Notes under the pieces: generated by a model
The model's input: only the letters and a program-made list of their open reading frames with translations
The model's database searches: none
Told to the model about the DNA's origin: nothing
Assembly: GCA_021828935.1 (NCBI GenBank)
Contig: JAJZCU010000122.1
Span: 1-6,564 of the forward strand
DNA: 6,564 nt
Source: Planctomycetota bacterium
Lineage (GTDB): Bacteria; Planctomycetota; Phycisphaerae; WQYP01
Direction of reading: 5' to 3'
In this document: piece after piece, positions 1 to 6,431 of the stretch
How the letters are laid out: each line of letters begins with the position of its first letter
Numbering within the stretch: position 1 is the first letter of the stretch
Made by a program: the position numbers and the translations under genes

Positions 1-126
1 CCGACCGCATTGAAGACCTCATTGCGGCCAACGCCCTCTATCGACCCGGCCCGATGGACTTGATTCCTGATTATTGCGCCCGCAAACACGGTCGGCAAAA
101 GGCGCCGCTCACGCATCCGCTGATGG
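1..126 (+). repeat. Left arm of a perfect 126-bp inverted repeat
   Basis: Base i of this arm pairs with base 364-i of the right arm. I checked all 126 positions and found no mismatch. The pairing breaks at base 127, where A faces G at 237. The arm is internal dnaE coding sequence in sense orientation. Base 1 is still inside the repeat, so the repeat may continue outside the window, or the window may start at a contig edge. The absence of any divergence between the arms indicates a very recent event or an artefact, because old duplications drift, at least at synonymous sites. Confidence 0.97.
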
Positions 127-293
127 ACAAAATTCTGGAAGAAACCTACGGCATCATGGTGTACCAGGAACAGGTGATGCGGATATTCAACCAGTTGGGC
201 AATATTCCGCTGGCCAAGGCCTATAAAATTATCAAGGCCATCAGCGGATGCGTGAGCGGCGCCTTTTGCCGACCGTGTTTGCGGGCGCAATAA
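3..293 (+). CDS. dnaE: dnaE fragment created by the fold-back (partial, not a functional gene)
   Basis: This plus-strand frame is open to the left edge and ends at TAA 291-293. From base 3 to about base 246 it encodes an internal stretch of the DNA polymerase III alpha fingers domain. It repeats residues of the minus-strand gene (DRIEDLIAANALYRPGPMD and onward) and then continues past them. The spacer adds 37 codons, including the conserved segment YGIMVYQEQVM, which matches YGIILYQEQVM of E. coli DnaE. After AIS near base 246 the frame crosses into reverse-complement sequence and the last 15 residues have no relation to DnaE. The methionine at 54 is internal DnaE sequence, not a start, and no ribosome binding site precedes it. 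I read this as the displaced downstream part of the same dnaE gene, joined in the wrong orientation by a template switch, rather than a second polymerase gene. Confidence 0.8.
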   Translation, partial: DRIEDLIAANALYRPGPMDLIPDYCARKHGRQKAPLTHPLMDKILEETYGIMVYQEQVMRIFNQLGNIPLAKAYKIIKAISGCVSGAFCRPCLRAQ

Positions 294-2278
294 TCAGGAA
301 TCAAGTCCATCGGGCCGGGTCGATAGAGGGCGTTGGCCGCAATGAGGTCTTCAATGCGGTCGGGCTTCATTTTCATCAGCAGGTCTTTCATGCCGCCGGA
401 TTCAAACTGAAACACGCCGCGGGTCTGGCCCGTTTGGAACACGTTGCGGTAGACCAACTGATCGGCCAGATCAATTTTTTCCAGGTCCAGACGGGCGGGC
501 CGGTCCTTTTCGCGCGGATGGGCGATGGGCGCGTCCAGTGAAAGCCGCCCGGCCAGGGTATCCTGTTCAATTAAATTCAGCGCGCGCTCAATAATGGTTA
601 GCGTGCGGAGCCCCAGAAAGTCCATTTTTAACAGGCCAACCTTTTCGCACGTCGGCCCATCCCACTGGGTCATGATGTCATTGCCGTTTTTGTACAGCGG
701 AACAACTTCATCCAATGGCTTGTCGCACACAATCACGCCCGCAGCGTGCATGCCGGCGTTGCGGCACAGGCCCTCCAGGCGCAGGGCGATGTCAAACACC
801 CGCGTGACGTTCGGGTCGTTCTGATACAGCGCCTTTAAGTCCGGGATTTTCAGCGCCCCGGCCAGATCAACATTGGGCCCGTTGGGAATTAATTTTGTTA
901 TCTTATCAACCTCGGCCAGCGGCATGGCCAGCACGCGGCCCACGTCCTTGATTGCCGCTTTGGCCGCCAGCGTGGAAAAGGTGATGATCTGCGAAACATT
1001 GCCGTATTTCTTGCGAACGTATTCAATGACCGCCCCGCGGCCCTCCTGGCAGATGTCAATGTCGATATCGGGCATCTCCGAGCGGCTGGGGTCCATGAAC
1101 CGTTCAAACAGCAGGTCGTAGCGCAGCGGGTCCACATTGCACAGACCCAGGGCGTAACCCACCAGCGTGCCCACGCCCGAACCTCTGGCGCCCACGGGAA
1201 TGCCGTTCTGCCGGGCATAATTGCAGAAATCCCACACAATTAAAAAATAACTGCTGAAGCCCTTGCTTTGAATAACCTTGAGTTCCTGTTCCAGCCGGTC
1301 GCGCAGGGGCTGCGTCATGCCGCCGTATTTTTCCTGCACGCCGGCCTCGCACAGCGTGCGCAGGAAGTCATCGGCGGATGGCGCCACGCCGTCGGGGCCG
1401 GGCGGGGGGGCGTACACCGGGGCATGCCGTTTGGAAAAATCAATTTCCAAATTGCACATTTCCGCGATTTTCAGGGTGTTATCGCAGGCCTCAGGGATGT
1501 CGCGGAAAACTTCGCGCATCTCGGCCGGGCTTTTTAGGTACAGTTCCCGGCTGTAGCGCAGGCGCGTTTCATCCAGCACGGTGCGGCCCATGCTAATGCA
1601 GCACAACACGTCATGGGCGTCATAATCTTCTTTTAATAAATAATGATGGTCATTGGTGGCCACCACCGGGCAGCCGGCGCGCTGGGCCACTTCCAGCAGT
1701 TGCGGCAGCATGGCCACTTGAAGTTTGTCGCCGTGATTTTGCAATTCCACAAAAAAATTTTCGCCGAAAATATCTTTGTATTGCCCGGCGGTGGCCACGG
1801 CGGCGGCCATGTCGTTGCGCTCCAGATGGGCGGCGATTTCAGTGCCCAAATGCCCGTTGATGACCACCAATCCCTCCTGGTGGCGGGCCAGGGTTTCTTT
1901 GTCCACGCGGGGCCGATAATAAAAGCCTTCCGTGTATGCCAAACTGGCCAGTTTGAGCAAATTGCGGTATCCAGCCTGATCCTTGGCCACCACCACCAGG
2001 TGATACGCGGCCTCACCAATGCCGTGGGCATCACGGTCAAAACGCGAGCCGGGCGCCACGTAAAATTCGCAGCCTAATATGGGTTTTATGCCGGCTTTTT
2101 TTGCCGAATCATAAAAATCCAACATGCCAAACAGGTTGCCGTGATCGGTTAAGGCCAATGCGGGCATGCCCAACTCGGCGGCCTTGGTGCAAAGGCCCTT
2201 GGTGGTGGCGCCACCGTCCAGCAGCGAATAATGCGAGTGGCCGTGAAGGTGAACGAACGATTTTGCAAGGTCGGACAT
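221..2278 (-). CDS. dnaE: DNA polymerase III subunit alpha, 3' end lost at the inverted junction
   Basis: Catalytic subunit of the replicative polymerase, acting in the cytoplasm at the fork with the sliding clamp and clamp loader. 685 residues are readable against a usual length of about 1150-1200. The PHP domain covers roughly 1-285, with putative metal ligands H12, H14, D21, H46, E71, H93, H143, D210 and H212. The palm follows, with catalytic aspartates D404 and D406 in PDIDIDIC and D553 in MDFLGLRTLT, equivalent to E. coli D401, D403 and D555. The thumb is about 433-510. The fingers start near 565 and are cut short. Residues to 680 are normal DnaE; the final ALIIL and the TAG stop at 221-223 come from inverted spacer sequence and are not native. 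The missing part would hold the rest of the fingers, the clamp-binding region and the OB fold. The ATG at 2278 fits the family N-terminus and has GGAG five bases upstream. The PHP-first layout excludes PolC; DnaE2 is less likely given the near-complete PHP site. Confidence 0.95.
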   Translation of the reverse strand: MSDLAKSFVHLHGHSHYSLLDGGATTKGLCTKAAELGMPALALTDHGNLFGMLDFYDSAKKAGIKPILGCEFYVAPGSRFDRDAHGIGEAAYHLVVVAKDQAGYRNLLKLASLAYTEGFYYRPRVDKETLARHQEGLVVINGHLGTEIAAHLERNDMAAAVATAGQYKDIFGENFFVELQNHGDKLQVAMLPQLLEVAQRAGCPVVATNDHHYLLKEDYDAHDVLCCISMGRTVLDETRLRYSRELYLKSPAEMREVFRDIPEACDNTLKIAEMCNLEIDFSKRHAPVYAPPPGPDGVAPSADDFLRTLCEAGVQEKYGGMTQPLRDRLEQELKVIQSKGFSSYFLIVWDFCNYARQNGIPVGARGSGVGTLVGYALGLCNVDPLRYDLLFERFMDPSRSEMPDIDIDICQEGRGAVIEYVRKKYGNVSQIITFSTLAAKAAIKDVGRVLAMPLAEVDKITKLIPNGPNVDLAGALKIPDLKALYQNDPNVTRVFDIALRLEGLCRNAGMHAAGVIVCDKPLDEVVPLYKNGNDIMTQWDGPTCEKVGLLKMDFLGLRTLTIIERALNLIEQDTLAGRLSLDAPIAHPREKDRPARLDLEKIDLADQLVYRNVFQTGQTRGVFQFESGGMKDLLMKMKPDRIEDLIAANALYRPGPMDLIPDYCARKHGRQKAPLTHPLMALIIL
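238..363 (-). repeat. Right arm of a perfect 126-bp inverted repeat
   Basis: This is the exact reverse complement of bases 1-126 and lies inside the minus-strand dnaE reading frame, where it encodes about residues 638-680. The two arms are separated by a 111-base spacer (127-237). The spacer is itself dnaE sequence in the plus orientation, so the minus-strand gene loses its true continuation on leaving this arm. The arm begins with CCATCAGC, which is probably also the true dnaE sequence after the spacer, so it is a candidate microhomology at the join. Confidence 0.97.
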
Positions 2279-2283
2279 GCGGT

Positions 2284-2287
2284 CTCC
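2284..2287 (-). promoter_or_regulatory. Ribosome binding site of dnaE
   Basis: On the minus strand GGAG lies five bases before the dnaE ATG. This supports the chosen start, which also places the PHP histidine motif at residues 10-14 as expected for the family. Confidence 0.6.
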
Positions 2288-2311
2288 GGAGTGGGTTTAA
2301 GCCAGTCACCG

Positions 2312-2351
2312 AGTATACCGCGGACGCGGCCTTCCGGGAAAGGATTTTTTT
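2312..2351 (-). promoter_or_regulatory. Candidate sigma-70 type promoter of dnaE with A-tract upstream
   Basis: Read on the minus strand, TATACT (2312-2317) matches five of six bases of the TATAAT consensus. The hexamer TTCCCG (2335-2340) sits 17 bases upstream and matches three of six bases of TTGACA. A run of seven A (2345-2351) lies just upstream of the -35 position, where an UP element would be. Transcription would start near 2305, giving a leader of about 27 bases, which suits the dnaE start. The -10 box and spacing are good but the -35 box is weak. There is no experimental support. Confidence 0.4.
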
Positions 2352-2368
2352 CGGACCCACCATTTTTT

Positions 2369-2391
2369 GTGGTTTACAGAAAAAAAACCAC
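2369..2391. repeat. Small inverted repeat in the dnaE-smc control region
   Basis: GTGGTTT (2369-2375) and AAACCAC (2385-2391) are perfect 7-base inverted halves around a 9-base centre. It lies between the divergent genes, among runs of T (2345-2351, 2363-2368) and A (2380-2387). It has weak GC content for a terminator stem and no T-run in the right place on either strand, so an operator-like site or chance are the remaining explanations. Confidence 0.35.
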
Positions 2392-2423
2392 TGCCGCTTG
2401 CGTTTTGCAAAGTTTCCGTGCAA

Positions 2424-2429
2424 GATAAT
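2424..2429 (+). promoter_or_regulatory. Weak candidate -10 box for smc
   Basis: GATAAT matches five of six bases of the -10 consensus and is the best plus-strand match I found upstream of smc. No convincing -35 hexamer lies 16-18 bases upstream; TTGCGT at 2398-2403 is 20 bases away. If used, the leader would be about 175-180 bases long. I cannot exclude a different promoter nearer the gene. Confidence 0.2.
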
Positions 2430-2440
2430 ACCGTCTTGTA

Positions 2441-2457
2441 GCCGATACTGCCGATAC
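2441..2457 (+). repeat. Short direct repeat GCCGATAC
   Basis: GCCGATAC occurs at 2441-2448 and again at 2450-2457, a 9-base period in the non-coding region upstream of smc. It could be a half-site pair for a regulator, but two copies of eight bases are also possible by chance. Confidence 0.3.
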
Positions 2458-2599
2458 GATTTGTTCTAATGGTTATGGGCCCTGCACAAGCGCCCGCCCC
2501 AATCGGCGTTTCGGTGGAATCCGGAACTTTGCCCTGGCTCACGGACATCGTCCACACGGCACGGCTCACGCGCGTCCGCGCCGCCGCCACTTTTTTGAC

Positions 2600-2606
2600 A
2601 GGAGGT
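2600..2606 (+). promoter_or_regulatory. Strong ribosome binding site of smc
   Basis: AGGAGGT is a near-perfect Shine-Dalgarno sequence. The GGAGG core ends eight bases before the ATG at 2614. It fixes the smc start and suggests efficient translation, stronger than the dnaE site on the other side. Confidence 0.85.
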
Positions 2607-2613
2607 CGCATCC

Positions 2614-5600
2614 ATGAAACTGGCCCGTCTGGAACTCTCCGGCTTTAAATCATTTGCCGACTACACCGAATTTGTCTTCGACGATGGCGTTACCGGCATC
2701 GTTGGTCCGAACGGTTGCGGAAAATCCAATGTGGTGGATGCCGTGAAATGGGTGCTGGGCGAAATGTCCGCCCGCAGCCTGCGCGGCGACGCCATGATGG
2801 ATGTGATCTTCAGCGGTTCGGGCAGCCGCAAACCCATGGGCATGGCCGAAGTTTCGCTGACCTTCACCAACGAAGACCGCCGCCTGCCGTTGGATCATGC
2901 CACGGTAAAAGTCACGCGGCGGCTGTACCGCGACGGGACGTCGGAATATCTTGTCAACAACGCCATGGCGCGGCTCAAGGACATCCGCGAACTGTTTCTG
3001 GACACCGGCGTGGGCGTGGATGCTTATTCATTAATTGAGCAGGGCCGCGTTTCGGCGTTGCTGGAGGCCAATGCCCAGGACCGGCGGGAAATTTTTGAGG
3101 AGGCGGCGGGCGTTTCGCGTTTCAAATTGCGCAAGAAGGAAGCCAGCCGCAAGCTGGAAAAAACGGAACAGAATCTGCAGCAGTGCCGCTTGGTGCTTGA
3201 GGAAGTGGAAAAGCAACTGCGCAGCGTGAAGTTGCAGGCCGGAAAGGCTCGCAATTATCAGGATTATGCCACGCGCCTGCGCGAATTGCGCTCGGCTTAT
3301 GCTCTGCGTGAATATGACCAATTGCACCAAAAGCTGCGCCAATTATCCGAACGGCGTGACGCCCTGCTGGACACCGCCGCCGTGGTGCAGCGTGATCTGG
3401 CAACTGCACGTTCCGCGCAAGAGGACAGCCAGATGGAACTTGATGCCGTTCAGGCCGCGCTGCACGCCGCTGAACGGGCGATGCTTACCGCGGAAAATCA
3501 GCGGCAGGCGGCGCAACAGCAACGGCGGTTCGCGCAGCAACAAATTGAAACGCTGACCGCGCAGCGCCAGCAGCATGAAGGACGCGCCGAGAATCTTAAT
3601 GATCAACAGACGGCGGCGGGCCAGGCCATTGATGCGCTGGAAAAACAGATCGCCGAAATCGACCAGACCGTCCTGGAGCGTGAAGCCGAAGTAACGGAAG
3701 CCACCGGTCGGCAGGAGCAGGCCGCGAAAGCCATTGCCCAAATCAATCGCGCGTTGGATGAGCAAAAAGCGCGCGCGGTGGACCTGCTGCGCCAAACGGC
3801 CCGGGTGAATAACGAAATTAACGGCATAAAAATTCAACAGGAAAATCTGGGGCGGCAGAAAGAACGCCTGGTGGGCCGGCAGAGCCAGGTGGCGGCCCAA
3901 CTTCAGGAATTGTTCACTGCGGAAGAGCAGCACAAACAGCAGAAGGCGGCATTGGAAGGCCAAGCCGCCGGCTTGCAGGAAGACGCATCGGCGGTACGCA
4001 CGCGGCAGGAACAGGCCAGCCGACGTCATGCCGAATTGTCTGACCAATTAGCGCGGCAGCGCGAAGCGCGCAGCGGCGCCGTCAGCCGCCGCAACGTGCT
4101 GCAAGACCTGCAAAACCGGCGAGAAGGCGTGAATCAAGCCGCGCGCGATGTGCTAAAAGCCCGCGACGCCGGCAATGGATTTACTTACGTGCAAGGCCTC
4201 GTGGCGGATATTTTCAGCACCGACGTGCAATTTGCCCCGGCCATTGAAGCGGCCCTGGGCGACTGCGTGCATGCCGTGGTGGCCCAATGCGGCAAGGCTG
4301 TATTAGAAAATGCGGCCGCGTGGCAGGCGTTGGCGGGGCGCGTGCAGGTGTTATGTCTTGATCGGCTGGCGGATGGACAGGAGCTGGCGGCGGGCGCCGC
4401 CGGAGTAGCCGAGCCCGCGGGGCCAGTGGGGCAGCCATTTGCCCAACAAGAAAGTCTGGATTTCCCGCCGCCTGAGGACGCCGCTTTTGGCGACGCCGCG
4501 CCGCAAGACCCGCCCGTGGCCGCGCCGACCGTCACCCCCGCCTTAACAATTATTGAATGTGATCCAAAATTCGCCCATCTGGCCCGCCATTTATTCGGCC
4601 GCACCTCGATCGTCCAAACCGTTGCCGATGCGGTGGAACTAGCCAGGTGCAGCCCCGTAGGCTGGCGTTTTGTCACCCGCGCCGGTCAAGTGGTGGAAGC
4701 GGGGGGTGTTTGGCAACTGGGCGATGTTTCGCGCAAGCCCGGCGCCATCACCCGCCGCAGCGAATTAAAACAGCTTGATGCGCAAATCGCGGATTTAGAA
4801 ACGCGGGTTGCCGACCTTACCGCGCAGTTGGCTGAATGTGATCAGGATTCGCGGCAGCTTAATAACCGCCAGCAGGAGCTCCGCGAAGCCGTGTACCAAG
4901 CCGGCCGGCAAACCGCCGAAGTGAACACGCGCTTGCAGCAAACCCAGCAACAGGCCGCGCGGGTGCGCGCCGAGGCGCCGCTGCTGGCCGGCGAAATGGA
5001 ATCGTTGGATCGGCAGCACGTTCAGAATGAAACGCGGCAGCAGGAATTGGCCCAAACGCACGCCAAGCTGGAAGAAGATGCCCGCACCGTGGAACAGCAA
5101 GTCCACGCCATGGGGGCGCAGGTAATCGTGCAGCAGCACGCCATTTCAGAAATGTCCGAGGCCGCTACGCAGGCCCGCGTGGCCCTTAGTCAGGTGCGTG
5201 AACAGCGCGTGGCCCGCACGCGCGAACTGGGCCACCATCGGCAAATGTTGGCGCAGGCACAACAAGAATTGAAGCGCCTGCAGGCCGACGCCCAGGCCAT
5301 TGCCGCGCGCATTGAAGAATCCGCCGCAATTATTTCACAGAGTGATTTGGCCGTGGCGGAGCATCAGGCCGCCTGCGAAGCCCATGCCGTAAAAATGGGC
5401 GAGCATTCCGCCCGGCTGACCCTGGTGAAAGAGGAATTGGCCCAGCAGGCATCGGCCGCCAATGGCCTGGAAGGACAGGGGCAGGCACTGGTCGCCGAAG
5501 AGCAGCAGTTGTCGCTGGCGTGCAATGACGCTTCCGTGCGCATTGAAACGCTGGTGACGCGCACGCAGGAAGAAATGCAAATTGACCTGCCTGACGCCCA

Positions 5601-6345
5601 CCGCGGTTATCAGGGCGCCGAAATGAACTGGGAATTAGTTGCCGATGAAATTCAGCAACTCAAGGACAAAATCGCCCGCTTGGGCAACGTGAATCTGGAC
5701 GCCATTGACCAGCAGCAGCAATTGGACCAGCGGCAGGCATTTATTACCGCGCAGTTGGCGGACATTGCCGAGGCCCAGCGGCAATTGCAGGAAATTATTG
5801 AGAAGATGAACACGGATTCACACCAGCGCTTCCTGGACACGTTCAATGCCGTGCGGCTGGAATTCCAGGAAATGTTCCGCAAGCTTTTCGGCGGCGGCAA
5901 GGCGGACGTGATCCTGGAAAATCCCGACGATGTTCTGGAATCCGGCATTGAAATTATGGCCCGGCCACCGGGTAAGGAATTGCAATCCATCAGTCTGCTG
6001 TCCGGCGGCGAGAAAACGATGACCGCCGTGGCGCTGGTGCTGTCCATCTTTAAGAGCAAACCATCCCCATTTTGCATTTTAGATGAAGTGGACGCCGCGC
6101 TGGATGAGGCCAACACCGGTCGGTTCGCGGCCATTGTCCAGGAATTTTTGACTCACAGCCAATTTATTATTATAACACACAACAAGCGTAGCATGAGCAT
6201 TGCCAACGTGCTGTACGGCGTAACCATGCAGGAACAGGGCGTCAGCAAGCGAGTGGCCGTGCAGTTCGACAGCCGCAACGCCGCCGCCGCCAAGCCGTTG
6301 CCTGCGCCGGCTCCTCATGAAGCCGTGGCGCAAGCGGCGGCGTGA
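2614..6345 (+). CDS. smc: Chromosome segregation protein SMC
   Basis: Complete 1243-residue SMC ATPase, slightly longer than B. subtilis SMC (1186). It forms a dimer that, with the kleisin ScpA and ScpB, extrudes and organises chromosomal DNA loops. The N-terminal head has Walker A GPNGCGKSN (31-39), the arginine-containing SARSLRG segment (52-58) and a Q-loop at LIEQGRV (140-146). Coiled coil 1 runs about 170-515 and is rich in Gln, Ala and Arg. The hinge spans about 523-706 and contains an Ala/Pro-rich insertion at about 587-643. Coiled coil 2 runs about 712-1065. The C-terminal head has the ABC signature LLSGGEK (1128-1134), Walker B FCILDEVDAALDEAN with D1157 and E1158, and the H-loop histidine H1189. 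All ATPase motifs are intact and there is no frameshift. The tail after about 1220 is Ala/Pro-rich and probably disordered. The two-head, central-hinge layout excludes RecN, SbcC and MukB. scpA and scpB are not in the window. Confidence 0.98.
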   Translation: MKLARLELSGFKSFADYTEFVFDDGVTGIVGPNGCGKSNVVDAVKWVLGEMSARSLRGDAMMDVIFSGSGSRKPMGMAEVSLTFTNEDRRLPLDHATVKVTRRLYRDGTSEYLVNNAMARLKDIRELFLDTGVGVDAYSLIEQGRVSALLEANAQDRREIFEEAAGVSRFKLRKKEASRKLEKTEQNLQQCRLVLEEVEKQLRSVKLQAGKARNYQDYATRLRELRSAYALREYDQLHQKLRQLSERRDALLDTAAVVQRDLATARSAQEDSQMELDAVQAALHAAERAMLTAENQRQAAQQQRRFAQQQIETLTAQRQQHEGRAENLNDQQTAAGQAIDALEKQIAEIDQTVLEREAEVTEATGRQEQAAKAIAQINRALDEQKARAVDLLRQTARVNNEINGIKIQQENLGRQKERLVGRQSQVAAQLQELFTAEEQHKQQKAALEGQAAGLQEDASAVRTRQEQASRRHAELSDQLARQREARSGAVSRRNVLQDLQNRREGVNQAARDVLKARDAGNGFTYVQGLVADIFSTDVQFAPAIEAALGDCVHAVVAQCGKAVLENAAAWQALAGRVQVLCLDRLADGQELAAGAAGVAEPAGPVGQPFAQQESLDFPPPEDAAFGDAAPQDPPVAAPTVTPALTIIECDPKFAHLARHLFGRTSIVQTVADAVELARCSPVGWRFVTRAGQVVEAGGVWQLGDVSRKPGAITRRSELKQLDAQIADLETRVADLTAQLAECDQDSRQLNNRQQELREAVYQAGRQTAEVNTRLQQTQQQAARVRAEAPLLAGEMESLDRQHVQNETRQQELAQTHAKLEEDARTVEQQVHAMGAQVIVQQHAISEMSEAATQARVALSQVREQRVARTRELGHHRQMLAQAQQELKRLQADAQAIAARIEESAAIISQSDLAVAEHQAACEAHAVKMGEHSARLTLVKEELAQQASAANGLEGQGQALVAEEQQLSLACNDASVRIETLVTRTQEEMQIDLPDAHRGYQGAEMNWELVADEIQQLKDKIARLGNVNLDAIDQQQQLDQRQAFITAQLADIAEAQRQLQEIIEKMNTDSHQRFLDTFNAVRLEFQEMFRKLFGGGKADVILENPDDVLESGIEIMARPPGKELQSISLLSGGEKTMTAVALVLSIFKSKPSPFCILDEVDAALDEANTGRFAAIVQEFLTHSQFIIITHNKRSMSIANVLYGVTMQEQGVSKRVAVQFDSRNAAAAKPLPAPAPHEAVAQAAA
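4369..4542 (+). other. Low-complexity Ala/Pro-rich insertion within the SMC hinge
   Basis: Encodes about residues 586-643 of SMC, with PAGPVGQPF, DFPPPEDAA and DPPVAAPTVTPA segments. It lies between the two structured halves of the hinge: before it is the CLDRLADG strand, after it the family-like CDPKFAHLARHLFGRT segment. It is in frame and has no cysteines or predicted secondary-structure pattern that I can see. I infer a surface-exposed disordered loop. Many SMC hinges have a short linker at this point, so this is an expansion of a known variable site rather than a new domain. Confidence 0.65.
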
Positions 6346-6356
6346 TGGCGGGCCGT

Positions 6357-6398
6357 GGCGCCTTCTTTCCCGCAGGGCGGGTATTGCCTCAAGGCGCC
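6357..6398 (+). terminator. Stem-loop after smc, possible terminator
   Basis: GGCGCCTT (6357-6364) pairs perfectly with AAGGCGCC (6391-6398), and inside the loop CCCGC (6369-6373) pairs with GCGGG (6377-6381). The structure starts 12 bases after the smc stop, the usual place for a terminator. No T-run follows, so it is not a classic intrinsic terminator; it could stop or stabilise the transcript in another way. GGCGCC is self-complementary and common in GC-rich DNA, which lowers the weight of this match. Confidence 0.35.
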
Positions 6399-6431
6399 GG
6401 GGGGATCTGAGCCGTTAAAAAGGGGCCGGTC

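Larger units (their letters stand above)
2279..2613. promoter_or_regulatory. 335-bp divergent intergenic region between dnaE and smc
   Basis: No gene is supported here. The dnaE-proximal half is the AT-richer part, with homopolymer runs and the promoter candidates described separately. The smc-proximal half (about 2475-2600) is GC-rich and holds only a small GGAC-ATC-GTCC hairpin at 2543-2553. No riboswitch or small RNA could be recognised. The reading frames that cross this region have no family resemblance and run into known genes in other frames. Confidence 0.7.

Noticed and set aside
221..300. Split DnaE with an intein, as in cyanobacteria
   Set aside because: The residues after the break are ALIIL and a stop, from inverted spacer sequence. 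They do not resemble an N-terminal intein, which starts with Cys and a CLSF-type motif, and the break comes before the known cyanobacterial split position.
1..363. Invertible DNA switch (phase variation) or transposon ends
   Set aside because: The arms are ordinary dnaE codons, not recombinase sites. There is no recombinase gene, no target-site duplication and no terminal motif, and neither orientation of the spacer restores a complete gene.
1643..2077. 144-codon plus-strand open frame inside dnaE
   Set aside because: Antisense to the conserved PHP domain, His/Gly-rich without motifs, no ribosome binding site of note.
2369..2391. Bidirectional intrinsic terminator between dnaE and smc
   Set aside because: The genes diverge, so no transcript ends here. 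The stem is AT-rich and no T-run follows it directly on either strand.
3343..4047. 234-codon minus-strand open frame inside smc
   Set aside because: It lies fully opposite the SMC coiled-coil codons, shows no family motif, and is the kind of long antisense frame that GC-rich, Gln/Ala-rich coding sequence produces.
4185..4676. 163-codon minus-strand open frame opposite the SMC hinge
   Set aside because: Low-complexity Ala/Ser/Pro composition and no recognisable domain; the plus-strand hinge reading is clearly the coding one.
5652..6134. 160-codon minus-strand open frame opposite the SMC C-terminal head
   Set aside because: Overlaps conserved signature and Walker B codons of smc and has a Ser-rich composition with no family match.
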